NCBI RefSeq assembly: GCF_014645835.1
Contig: NZ_BMMM01000007.1
Location: forward strand, 302,251-366,250
Origin: Streptomyces albiflavescens
GTDB lineage: Bacteria; Actinomycetota; Actinomycetes; Streptomycetales; Streptomycetaceae
Direction of reading: 5' to 3'
Length of the DNA: 64,000 nucleotides
Made by a program: the position numbers and the translations under genes. Shown in pieces: positions 1 to 8,003 of the stretch (position 1 is the first letter of the stretch; each line of letters opens with the position of its first letter). Under the pieces are notes generated by a model, which was not told the origin of the DNA, did no database searches, and saw only the letters and a program-made list of their open reading frames with translations.

Positions 1-25
1 TGTCGCGCCGGTGCGCGTGGCGGGC

Positions 26-60
26 CGTACGCGCGCGGAGGGTATTTCGACGCGCGTACG
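26..60. promoter_or_regulatory. 10-bp inverted repeat upstream of hrpB
   Basis: CGTACGCGCG (26-35) is matched by its exact reverse complement at 51-60, with a 15-nt loop. A second, smaller dyad GTACGA/TCGTAC lies just downstream (67-81). Both sit in the 93 bp before the helicase start and may be an operator or the terminator of a gene outside the window. Function is inferred from position only. Confidence 0.3.
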
Positions 61-93
61 GGACTGGTACGACGTTCGTACGAGACTGGGGGC

Positions 94-2733
94 GTGATCC
101 GTTACGACGCCCTGGACCCGCTGCCCGTACGCGGCGCGCTGCCCGGCCTGAACGACGCCCTGGAGGCCTGCGGCAGCGCGGTGCTCGTGGCGCCGCCCGG
201 CACCGGCAAGACAACCCTCGTGCCGCTGGCGCTCGCCGGTCTGCTGGAGGACGGGCGGCCGCTGCGCCGGGTCGTCGTCGCCGAGCCGCGACGGATCGCC
301 GCCCGGGCCGCCGCGCGGCGGATGGCGTGGCTGCTCGGCGAGAAGGTCGGCGAGAGCATCGGCTACACCGTGCGCGGGGAGCGGGTGGTCGGTCCTCACG
401 CACGCGTGGAGGTCGTCACGACCGGTGTCCTGCTGCAGCGGCTCCAGCGGGACCAGGAGCTGGCGGGCGTCGACGTCGTCGTGCTCGACGAGTGCCATGA
501 GCGGCATCTGGACGCCGACACGGTGGCCGCCTTCCTGCTGGACGTACGGGCCGCTCTCCGCCCCGAGCTGCGGCTGGTGGCCGCGTCCGCGACGACGGAT
601 GCCGAGGGGTGGGCCCGGCTGCTGGGCGACGCGCCGGTGGTCGAGGCGCAGGGAGTCTCGCATCCGGTCGAGGTGGTGTGGGCACCGCCGGTACGCCCGG
701 TACGGCCGCCGCACGGGATGCGGGTGGACCCGGCGCTGCTGACGCATGTGGCGTCGGCGGTGCGGCGGGCGCTGGCCGAGCGGGAGGGGGACGTGCTGTG
801 CTTCCTGCCCGGCGTCGGGGAAATCGCCCGGGTCGCCGGGCAGCTGGGAGACCTCGGCGAGGTCGACGTGCTTCAGGTGCACGGGCGGGCGCCGGCCGCG
901 GTGCAGGACGCGGTGCTGTCGCCGGGTGTACGGCGCCGGGTGGTCCTCGCGACCGCGGTGGCCGAGTCGTCCCTGACGGTTCCCGGGGTACGGGTCGTCG
1001 TCGACTCCGGGCTTGCGCGGGAGCCGCGGGTGGACCACGCGCGCGGGCTGAGCGCGCTGACGACCGTACGGGCCTCACAGGCGGCGGGGCGGCAGCGGGC
1101 GGGGCGCGCCGGGCGTGAGGCGCCGGGAGCGGTGTACCGGTGCTGGGCGGAGGCCGAGGACGCCCGTCTGGCCCGTTTCCCCGCGCCGGAGATCAAGGTG
1201 GCCGACCTGACGGCGTTCGCCCTCCAGGCGGCCTGCTGGGGCGACCCGGACGCGACGGGGCTCGCGCTCCTCGACCCGCCGCCGGGTGGGGCGATGGCGG
1301 CCGCGCGCTCGGTTCTGTCCGCCGTCGGTGCGGTGGATTCCGCGGGACGGGCCACGGAACGGGGTGCGCGCATGTCCCGGCTCGGGCTGCACCCGCGGCT
1401 GGCCCGGGCGCTGCTGGACGCGGCGCCCGAGGTCGGTGCGGCCCGGGCCGCCGACGTCGTCGCCCTGCTGAGCGAGGAGCCGCCACGGGAGTACGGGGAC
1501 GACCTCGCCGCGGCTTGGCGTGCCGCCCGGCGCGGGGGCGACACCTATGCCGGTCGCTGGCGTGCGGAGGCCCGGCGCCTGCGGGCCGGCGCCTCCACCG
1601 GCACAGACTTCTCCCTGCCGCCCACCCATGACTCGCTTTCGGGAACCGTCGCCGTCGAACCCCATCCCGGCACCACAGCCACCCACGGCCCACAGACCAG
1701 CGACGCGCCCTCCACACCCGCCTCCACCGCGACCGGGGCGGGTGGACGGGCACGCTCCGGGGACGACCGCGTCGTGGGTCTCGTCGCCGCCCTCGCCTTC
1801 CCGGAGCGGGTCGCGCGCGCTCAGGGCGGCTCGTATCTGATGGCCTCCGGGACCCGGGCCGAGCTCGGGGACGGCTCGGGGCTGCGCGGAGCGCCCTGGC
1901 TCGCCGTCGCGGTGGCGGATCGGCCGGTGGGCGCCGGGCACGCGCGTGTGCGGCTCGGCGCCGTCATCGACGAGGAGACGGCGCGACGGGCCGCTGGGAG
2001 CCTGCATACCGAGGGGGACGAGGTCCACTGGGCCGGCGGAGACGTGGTCGCGCGGCGGGTCGAGCGGCTGGGGGCCGTGGAGTTGGCGGTGCGCCCGATG
2101 AAGGACGCCGACTCCGGGCTCGTACGAGAGGCTCTTCTGGAGGGGCTCCGGGAGGAGGGGCTCGGGCTGCTGCGGTGGACGCGGGACGCGGAGGTGCTGC
2201 GGCAGCGGCTCGCCTTTCTGTACCGGCACCTCGGTGCTCCTTGGCCCGACGTGCGCGACGACGCCCTGCACGCGCGCGTGGAGGAGTGGCTGGAGCCGGA
2301 GCTGGGGCGGGCGCGTCGGCGGGCCGACCTGGGGAGGATCGATGCCGGTCAGGGGCTGGGCCGGCTGCTTCCGTGGGCCACCGGCGAGGCCGCGCGGCTG
2401 GACGAGCTCGCGCCGGAGCGGGTGGAGGTGCCGAGTGGGTCCAGAATCCGGATCGACTACCGGGATCCTGAACGGCCCGTGCTGGCGGTGAAGCTGCAGG
2501 AGATGTTCGGGCTGGCCGAGACCCCCCGCGTCGCCGGTGTGCCGGTACTCGTGCATCTGCTCTCCCCCGCGGGACGGCCCGCCGCCGTCACCGCCGACCT
2601 CGCCTCGTTCTGGGGAGACGGCTACAGGGCCGTGCGGGCCGAACTGCGCGGGCGCTATCCCAAGCACCCGTGGCCCGAGGACCCGGCCACCGCCGAGCCC
2701 ACCCGGCACACCAACGCACGGCTCAGGCGTTGA
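94..2733 (+). CDS. hrpB: ATP-dependent helicase HrpB
   Basis: DEAH/RHA-type superfamily 2 helicase of the HrpB family, an 879-aa protein, near the usual 800-850 aa. Walker A GTGKTT lies at about residues 36-41, the DECH box at about 132-135 and the motif VI QRAGRAGR at about 333-340. The HrpB-specific C-terminal region follows to the end. GTG start after a G-rich stretch. Residues about 505-565 form a Pro/Ser/Thr/Gly-rich, low-complexity insertion whose coding strand is C-rich while the flanks are G-rich, so it is probably a disordered loop. The 3' end overlaps the convergent DUF3068 gene by 11 bp. The physiological RNA substrate of HrpB is poorly defined in bacteria; the family assignment is firm. 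Confidence 0.93.
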   Translation: MIRYDALDPLPVRGALPGLNDALEACGSAVLVAPPGTGKTTLVPLALAGLLEDGRPLRRVVVAEPRRIAARAAARRMAWLLGEKVGESIGYTVRGERVVGPHARVEVVTTGVLLQRLQRDQELAGVDVVVLDECHERHLDADTVAAFLLDVRAALRPELRLVAASATTDAEGWARLLGDAPVVEAQGVSHPVEVVWAPPVRPVRPPHGMRVDPALLTHVASAVRRALAEREGDVLCFLPGVGEIARVAGQLGDLGEVDVLQVHGRAPAAVQDAVLSPGVRRRVVLATAVAESSLTVPGVRVVVDSGLAREPRVDHARGLSALTTVRASQAAGRQRAGRAGREAPGAVYRCWAEAEDARLARFPAPEIKVADLTAFALQAACWGDPDATGLALLDPPPGGAMAAARSVLSAVGAVDSAGRATERGARMSRLGLHPRLARALLDAAPEVGAARAADVVALLSEEPPREYGDDLAAAWRAARRGGDTYAGRWRAEARRLRAGASTGTDFSLPPTHDSLSGTVAVEPHPGTTATHGPQTSDAPSTPASTATGAGGRARSGDDRVVGLVAALAFPERVARAQGGSYLMASGTRAELGDGSGLRGAPWLAVAVADRPVGAGHARVRLGAVIDEETARRAAGSLHTEGDEVHWAGGDVVARRVERLGAVELAVRPMKDADSGLVREALLEGLREEGLGLLRWTRDAEVLRQRLAFLYRHLGAPWPDVRDDALHARVEEWLEPELGRARRRADLGRIDAGQGLGRLLPWATGEAARLDELAPERVEVPSGSRIRIDYRDPERPVLAVKLQEMFGLAETPRVAGVPVLVHLLSPAGRPAAVTADLASFWGDGYRAVRAELRGRYPKHPWPEDPATAEPTRHTNARLRR

Positions 2734-3715
2734 CCGGCTCGGGTTCCGCGACCTCCGTCGGCGCCGGATCGCCCGGGCGGCGGCTGCGGGCCTCCAGGCA
2801 CAACGACAGCGACAACAGTGCGACGCCCAGGAACAGGAAGCCCCAGGGGAGGTAGGAGGTCATCAGGAGGACCAGAGTGCGGTTCGACTTGACCAGGTCG
2901 ACCGTGTACTTGATGTAGTCCTCGCGCATCTTCACGTGCCCGGAGAAGGCGGTCACCTTGTCCCGGCCGCCCAGCAGGGTGCCGCCGCGGAGTTCCTCCT
3001 TGTGAATCTCCTCGCCGTAGACGGGCGCCCCCGTGACCGGCTCCACCCAGAACTTGCGGACCGTCGTGTACCAGATGCTCGTCCCCGTCTTGGCGAGCGA
3101 CTCCTGGGTGATGCCCTTGACGGGCATGGCCTTGGGGAAGTGGACCTTGGTCCAGGGAATGGTCTGCTCGAAGTAGTAGACCTTGACTCCCCGGAAGTGC
3201 TGGGTGCCCTTGTAGTGGATGGGGTTGGTGGTGCGGGCCATCATGTCGAAGTACTCGTAGTCCCGCTTCTCCGTCATGAAGGGCCATTTGAACTCGATGC
3301 CCTCGCGTGTGACGGGGTCGCCGTCGACCATCTCGCCGGTGGCGTGGACGGGTTCTTGGCTGTGCGCGTCGAAGATGTAGCGCTCGGGGATCTTGGAGAC
3401 CATCTTGCCGTCGGGGCCCTGGATATAGGAGAGGGAGTCCCAGACGACGACGTCACGGCCCGCGGTCTTCTCGATCTTCTCGGAGGCCTCGACGTTGCCC
3501 TTGAGGGTCTGTACGACGGTGACCTTGGGAACCTTCCTGGCCTTCATCGTGCCGTAGTCGATGAGGGTCGCGTCCTTCGCCTCCAGGACCATGTCCTGGT
3601 ACTGGTTGGCGGGAATCTTCGCCAGGCGCGGGAAGGCGTACCAGCGCAGCAGTGGGGACAGCGCCGTGAAGAACACGGCGAAGGCGAGCAGGATCAGGCT
3701 TGCCTTGCGGCGCAT
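2723..3715 (-). CDS. DUF3068 family membrane-anchored protein
   Basis: 330-aa protein with an N-terminal membrane segment at about residues 5-22, a large predicted extracytoplasmic domain, and a second hydrophobic segment at about 281-307 followed by a short charged Pro/Glu tail. This two-anchor topology and the start MRRKASLILL fit the actinobacterial DUF3068 (PorA-like) family, found at the cell surface with no established biochemical role. ATG start. It converges on hrpB and overlaps its last 11 bases. A 44-codon membrane peptide gene lies 50 bp upstream on the same strand and may be co-transcribed. Confidence 0.85.
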   Translation of the reverse strand: MRRKASLILLAFAVFFTALSPLLRWYAFPRLAKIPANQYQDMVLEAKDATLIDYGTMKARKVPKVTVVQTLKGNVEASEKIEKTAGRDVVVWDSLSYIQGPDGKMVSKIPERYIFDAHSQEPVHATGEMVDGDPVTREGIEFKWPFMTEKRDYEYFDMMARTTNPIHYKGTQHFRGVKVYYFEQTIPWTKVHFPKAMPVKGITQESLAKTGTSIWYTTVRKFWVEPVTGAPVYGEEIHKEELRGGTLLGGRDKVTAFSGHVKMREDYIKYTVDLVKSNRTLVLLMTSYLPWGFLFLGVALLSLSLCLEARSRRPGDPAPTEVAEPEPVNA

Positions 3716-3765
3716 CTCGGCGTCCCTCCCTGGGAGTTACGGGTGTACGGGTGCGGGGGCACGGT

Positions 3766-3900
3766 CTACGGGTGTTTGGGCACAGTGGTCAGCAGCGGCT
3801 TCGGTGACGTCTTTCCTGCCGGTGAGCCCATGGCCGTGATGGTCAGCACCAGGGCGAACGCCACGGCGAGTCCGATCGCGGCGGCGATGAGGGCACGCAT
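3766..3900 (-). CDS. small membrane peptide (SPW_0924-like)
   Basis: 44-codon gene that ordinary length cut-offs miss. The product starts MRALIAAAIGLAVAFALVL, a single hydrophobic helix, followed by a polar tail ending TVPKHP. This matches my recollection of a conserved Streptomyces small-protein family usually named SPW_0924. A purine-rich stretch (gaggcc) lies just before the ATG. It reads toward the DUF3068 gene 50 bp downstream. It is probably a single-pass membrane peptide; function unknown. Confidence 0.7.
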   Translation of the reverse strand: MRALIAAAIGLAVAFALVLTITAMGSPAGKTSPKPLLTTVPKHP

Positions 3901-3992
3901 GCGGCCTCCCGAGGGCCAGGAGCTGATAGGTCGTCAGGTCCGGCACCGTAGCAACGGCGGGGCGAGATGAGAACACGTTGCGCACACAGACG

Positions 3993-4028
3993 AGGGCGCC
4001 CCTCCGCCGGGAAGCGGAGGAGCGCCCT
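3993..4028 (-). terminator. hairpin after lytic transglycosylase gene
   Basis: GGGCGCCCCTCCGC pairs with GCGGAGGAGCGCCC (one mismatch) around a short loop, 16 bp beyond the stop codon of the transglycosylase. No T-run follows, as is usual for Streptomyces terminators. Confidence 0.7.
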
Positions 4029-4043
4029 GGACGCGCGTATGAA

Positions 4044-5732
4044 CTACGAGGTGGCCGCAGCCACCTTCAGCTCCACGGTCAGCGTCGCGCCGCCCGTGGT
4101 GTTGATGCGGAGCAGGAACGTGCCGGTGGTGTCGTCCGCGTACAGCTTCGGGAGCTTGAGCACACCGTCGGCGTCCGTGGTGAGGTCCGTGAGGGTGCGT
4201 ACGGTCTTGCCGTCCGCGTCCTTGAAGTACGGGCCCTTGTCGTTCTCGGTCGCGTCGTCCGCCGACTTGATGAGCGTCGCGGTGGCAGCGACCTTGTCCG
4301 CTGCGGCGCCCTTGTAGGTGGCCTTCACCTCGACCTGGTCGGCGAACTCGCCGCCCGGCACGCAGGTCAGCGCGGTGTCGCTGGTGCGGGTGAGGGTGTC
4401 GGCCTGGCGCGGGGTGACGGTCGCCGTGTAGTCGAGGCCGGCCATGACGCGGCCGACGACGGTGGCGCGCACCGTGAAGTCGCCGGTCTTCTCGCCCGCG
4501 ACGAGCGCGGGCGCGGTGGCCGTCCCCGCGCTGTTGGTGACGACCGTGGCGACGCTCTCGCCCCCGGTGAAGGTGGCGTCCGTGTCGTCGCCGACGATCG
4601 TGAACCGCACCCGGACCTTCGCCACCGCCTTGCCGGCCTCGGTCTCGGTCCGTACGGCGACCTTCTCGGCGAACGTGTCGCCCGCCGTCGCCGTGAGCTT
4701 CCCGGTGCCCGCGTCCTCCAGGTGATCCACGGTCTCGGTGGGGGTGGGCGGCGTCGGACTCGGCGACGGCGTCGAGGGGGTGGACGGCGTGGACGGGTCC
4801 GGGCTGGGGCTCGTCGACCCGCCGTCGCCCGGCTTGGGAGTGCTCGGCCTCGGGCTCGGCGTGGAGGGCGCGGTCGGCGTCGGACTGGGGCTCGCCCCGG
4901 CGTTGTCGTCGCTGTTGTGCGAGGGCAGCGTGCCCGTGCCGTCCGGCACCTCGTGGGTGCCCTTGCGGTAGTACTCCAGCCACGACAGGACTGTGTTCAG
5001 GTACGCCGTCGAGTTGTTGTAGCTGAGTATCGAGGCGTTCATCTGCGACTGGACCGACATGTCGTGGTCGAACCGGCAGAGGTAGTGGCCGGCCGCCAGC
5101 GCGGCGTCGTAGATGTTGTTGGGGTCCTTCTTGCCGTCGCCGTTGCCGTCGCGGCCCGCCCACTCCCAGGTCGAGGGGATGAACTGCATCGGCCCCACCG
5201 CGCGGTCGTGCGTCGAGTCGCCGTCGTACGCGCCGTTGTCGGTGTCGCTGATGTTCGCGAAGCCGTTGCCGTTGAGGACCGGGCCGAGGATCGGCGAGTA
5301 CGTCGTGCCGCTCGCGTCGACCCGGCCGCCGCGGGCCTGGCCCGACTCGACCTTGCCGATGGCGGCGAGGAGCTGCCAGGGCAGGTTGCAGCCCGGCTTG
5401 GACCCACGCAGGGACGCCTCGGCCTTCTTGTAGGCGTCGAGGACGGTCGCCGGAATGCCCGCCTCGGCGTCACCCGTGGAAACGGGTGTTCCTGTGGTCG
5501 GCGACGGGTTCGGGCTGTCGAGCGGCGGCAGGTCGGTGTAGTAGCGCGAGTTGCCGGTCGCGGTGTCGTCGCCGCTCGGGTCCGGTGTGGCTTCGGCGCC
5601 GGTCGTCTGTCTGCCGTGGTCGTCGGTGGTCACTCCCGGGGCCTGGGAGGCGGACAGGGCCGCGACCGCGGCCGCGGCCACGGCGGTGGTAGCCGCCCCC
5701 TTGCGCAGCCTCCTGCCGAATTGCGCCGCCAT
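4044..5732 (-). CDS. secreted lytic transglycosylase with Ig-like C-terminus
   Basis: 562-aa exported protein. Residues 1-32 form a signal peptide (RRLRK then an Ala/Val core). Residues about 90-230 are an SLT/GH23-like lysozyme-fold domain: the likely catalytic Glu129 lies in GKVESG, and AVGPMQFIPSTW and the Asn/Asp-rich NGDGKKDPNN are typical of the MltB/SLT_2 group. A Pro/Ser/Thr linker (about 235-320) leads to two beta-sandwich (Big/invasin-like) repeats. Expected role: cleavage of peptidoglycan glycan strands outside the membrane. The ATG at 5732 was chosen over upstream starts because GGGAGGGG precedes it and the signal peptide begins there. A 7-bp hairpin lies 66-83 bp upstream. The gene stands alone. 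Confidence 0.87.
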   Translation of the reverse strand: MAAQFGRRLRKGAATTAVAAAAVAALSASQAPGVTTDDHGRQTTGAEATPDPSGDDTATGNSRYYTDLPPLDSPNPSPTTGTPVSTGDAEAGIPATVLDAYKKAEASLRGSKPGCNLPWQLLAAIGKVESGQARGGRVDASGTTYSPILGPVLNGNGFANISDTDNGAYDGDSTHDRAVGPMQFIPSTWEWAGRDGNGDGKKDPNNIYDAALAAGHYLCRFDHDMSVQSQMNASILSYNNSTAYLNTVLSWLEYYRKGTHEVPDGTGTLPSHNSDDNAGASPSPTPTAPSTPSPRPSTPKPGDGGSTSPSPDPSTPSTPSTPSPSPTPPTPTETVDHLEDAGTGKLTATAGDTFAEKVAVRTETEAGKAVAKVRVRFTIVGDDTDATFTGGESVATVVTNSAGTATAPALVAGEKTGDFTVRATVVGRVMAGLDYTATVTPRQADTLTRTSDTALTCVPGGEFADQVEVKATYKGAAADKVAATATLIKSADDATENDKGPYFKDADGKTVRTLTDLTTDADGVLKLPKLYADDTTGTFLLRINTTGGATLTVELKVAAATS

Positions 5733-5797
5733 TGAGTGAACCCCTCCCGTGGACGACCGCTTCCGCGCTTCGCCGTGCATTTCCTGCTGGTGTTCGA

Positions 5798-5815
5798 CCG
5801 TGCTCCCAAGCACGG
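5798..5815 (-). promoter_or_regulatory. leader hairpin upstream of lytic transglycosylase
   Basis: Perfect 7-bp stem (CCGTGCT/AGCACGG) with a 4-nt loop, about 70 bp before the transglycosylase start in the 284-bp divergent spacer. I looked for ydaO-type c-di-AMP riboswitch signatures because some Streptomyces wall hydrolases carry them and saw none. Confidence 0.3.
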
Positions 5816-6016
5816 CAACCCAGGTGACCCTACGACAACTTGCGTCGCGCGGGCACCTGTTCACGCCCGATATTCACCGGTTGGCCATGTGTGATGATGC
5901 GCGAAATGCCGCCTCCGAGTGGCCCACTCAGCTGTTTTCACACGTCCCTCATACTGGGCGTCAGTGATCGCTTGGGGCGGACCTGACCCGCCCGACATCA
6001 GCCGCAGGGGGACGAC

Positions 6017-6871
6017 TTGCCCTTCACGCTCAGCCATGCCGCGGCCGTACTGCCCGCCGTGCGCGGTGACGGAAGCGGTCGTGGCCGGCTGGTTCCGGCC
6101 TTCCTCGTGGCCGGTTCGTTCGCTCCCGACATGACCTATTACGCGGCGAGTGTGCTGCCCGGGGCGATGGAGTTCGGCACCTTCACGCACTCGTTCACCG
6201 GCGTGTTCACCTTCGACGTGCTCGTCGCGTGGGCGCTCGTGGGCGCCTGGCTGGTGCTGCGCGAGCCCCTGGTGGCACTGCTGCCCCCGGCCCGGCAGGG
6301 GCGTCCGGCACGGCTGCTGCGCTGCGGGACGCCACGCCAACGCCCGCGTCCGTCGACGGCCTTGTGGTGGTACGGCTCCGCTGTGCTCGGCGCGCTGACG
6401 CATGTCGTGTGGGACGCGTTCACGCATCACGACCGGTGGGGAGTGCGACTGCTGCCCGTGCTGGGGCGGGACGTCGGGGGCACGCCGGTGTTCTTGTTCG
6501 CGCAGTACGGGAGTTCGGCGGTGGCGGCCGTCGTGATCGCGGTCTTCGTGGTTCTCGCGCTACGCCGGACGCCCTCCGGCGAACCCGTGGGGGTACCGGT
6601 GCTGTCCGCTTCCGACCGGTGGCTGGCGGCTGCCGTTCTCGGGTGCTGCGCGCTGGTGGGGGCGGTGCAGCGGGCTTCGCGCTGGTGGGCCTATCGGGGC
6701 TCCAGCGCGAAGCCCTGGGAGTTGATCCCGTCGCTGTGCTTCGGCGCGGGCGCGGGCCTGGTGCTCGGACTCGGGCTGTACGCCGTGGGCGTCAGGGTGT
6801 GGCGTCCGACTCCGGCTCGTCCCAGCCCGGCAGCGGCTCGTACGGAGCCGAGCCGTCCGGCTTCTCACTGA
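6017..6871 (+). CDS. DUF4184 family membrane protein
   Basis: 284-aa integral membrane protein starting MPFTLSHAAAVLPAVR, the hallmark opening of the DUF4184 family. Several hydrophobic helices follow, with a conserved-looking THSFTG near residue 60 and THVVWDAFTHHDRWG near residue 135; these His/Asp-rich loops could bind metal or lipid. The TTG at 6017 is preferred because AGGGGGA precedes it and the family motif begins exactly there. The last 80 bp overlap the convergent serine hydrolase gene. Function unknown. Confidence 0.8.
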   Translation: MPFTLSHAAAVLPAVRGDGSGRGRLVPAFLVAGSFAPDMTYYAASVLPGAMEFGTFTHSFTGVFTFDVLVAWALVGAWLVLREPLVALLPPARQGRPARLLRCGTPRQRPRPSTALWWYGSAVLGALTHVVWDAFTHHDRWGVRLLPVLGRDVGGTPVFLFAQYGSSAVAAVVIAVFVVLALRRTPSGEPVGVPVLSASDRWLAAAVLGCCALVGAVQRASRWWAYRGSSAKPWELIPSLCFGAGAGLVLGLGLYAVGVRVWRPTPARPSPAAARTEPSRPASH

Positions 6872-7775
6872 TCGCGCTCTCCGGGGTGGGGCCCTGGAAC
6901 CAGCCGCGCCCCGGGTTCAGGCCGCGGTGCACGGCCTGGGCGATGCGCTCGATGGTGCGGACCCCGTACGCCATCGTCGGGTTGTCGTGCGACAGGACGA
7001 CGATGCGGTACGTGCGGTTGGGGCCCGTGAACGCGCCGACGCTGTGCACCCGCCAGCCGTGCGTCGCCCGGGGCAGCCAGCCGTTCTTCACCTGGGCCGT
7101 GAGGCCTTTCGGCATGCCGGAGGGCACGCCCCAGCGCTGGTCGGTCCGGACCTGGCTCATCAGCTTCAGACCGTAGGCGCGGGTCTTCAGGAACGAGCGG
7201 GCGTTGGTGAGCACGTCCAGCAGCCGCATCTGGTCGGCGGCCGTGGTGCGGGTCAGGCCCCAGTAGCCGTCCGGGCCGAGCAGGGTGCCGGACGTCCCGA
7301 CGCGGGCGAGGAGGCGATCGAGGTAGGCGTGGCCGAGATCGGTCCACAGCCGCAGGGCGGACGTGTTGTCCGACATGGTGATCATGGGGCGGATGTGGGC
7401 CAGTTCCCAGTCGGTGAGTGCGCGGCCGAGTTCCTCCGCCCGTCGCAGAGTGCCCTCCATGATCACGACCTTGGCGATGCTCGCCGAGTCGTACTGCCGT
7501 TCACTCGCGAGGGCGCAGGTCAGGCCGGTGTCGTCATCCTGCACCGCCACCGAGACGGTGCCCTCGCGGGACGACAGCGCCGCCTGGATGTCACGGGACA
7601 GCCGGGCGGCGAGCTCGGGGTCGCGGGGGGAGCGGCAGGCCGCGGGCACCTGGGCGGTGCCGGCTTCCGCGGCGACCGCGGGTATCGGCGCGAGAAGCGC
7701 CGAGACGACAGCTGTGGCCCCGAGGACGACGACGGTGGCCACGGCCGTGCGGCGGTGGAGCGTGCGTATACCCAT
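6792..7775 (-). CDS. secreted class A beta-lactamase-like serine hydrolase
   Basis: 327-aa exported enzyme of the penicillin-recognising fold. Residues 1-36 form a signal peptide (RTLHRR, hydrophobic core, AVAAEA). Catalytic motifs: SxxK at Ser99-Lys102 (SIAK), SDN at 135-137, and a KNG triad replacing the usual KTG near the C-terminus. It could be a beta-lactamase, but Streptomyces carry many such proteins of unproven activity. ATG 7775 was chosen over the longer frame because AAGG precedes it and the signal peptide starts there. It converges on and overlaps the DUF4184 gene by 80 bp. Confidence 0.8.
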   Translation of the reverse strand: MGIRTLHRRTAVATVVVLGATAVVSALLAPIPAVAAEAGTAQVPAACRSPRDPELAARLSRDIQAALSSREGTVSVAVQDDDTGLTCALASERQYDSASIAKVVIMEGTLRRAEELGRALTDWELAHIRPMITMSDNTSALRLWTDLGHAYLDRLLARVGTSGTLLGPDGYWGLTRTTAADQMRLLDVLTNARSFLKTRAYGLKLMSQVRTDQRWGVPSGMPKGLTAQVKNGWLPRATHGWRVHSVGAFTGPNRTYRIVVLSHDNPTMAYGVRTIERIAQAVHRGLNPGRGWFQGPTPESAISEKPDGSAPYEPLPGWDEPESDATP

Positions 7776-7901
7776 GCCCGCATCCTTACGGCCCCCCTGG
7801 GCGGGGGGCGTCTTTGCGGGGGCCACGCGGGTGACGGGTCCCCCACCCGGGTTGGGCGGGGTACAGCGGGCCTGCGCTCAGCCGGGCATTACGGTGGGAC
7901 A

Positions 7902-7956
7902 CGAAGACCTCCGGGCGGTGCAGTCCTAGACAGCTCCACCACACCGGAGGTCTTCG
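7902..7956. terminator. 13-bp inverted repeat between polA and serine hydrolase genes
   Basis: CGAAGACCTCCGG (7902-7914) and its exact complement CCGGAGGTCTTCG (7944-7956) flank a 29-nt loop, about 50 bp past the polA stop in the direction of polA transcription. Most likely the polA terminator. The right arm also contains a perfect Shine-Dalgarno on the plus strand, in front of a 7-codon ORF. Confidence 0.55.
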
Positions 7957-8003
7957 CCATGATCAAGCCCTGCGAGTGTTGACAGCGCTCGTGATCAATA
8001 CGC

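Noticed and set aside
3978..5735. 585-codon plus-strand frame
   Set aside because: Exactly antisense to the lytic transglycosylase; Arg/Gly/Val-rich with no motifs. A GC-bias shadow.
5733..6016. ydaO c-di-AMP riboswitch upstream of the transglycosylase
   Set aside because: Looked for because some Streptomyces wall hydrolases have one; the conserved core sequences are absent.
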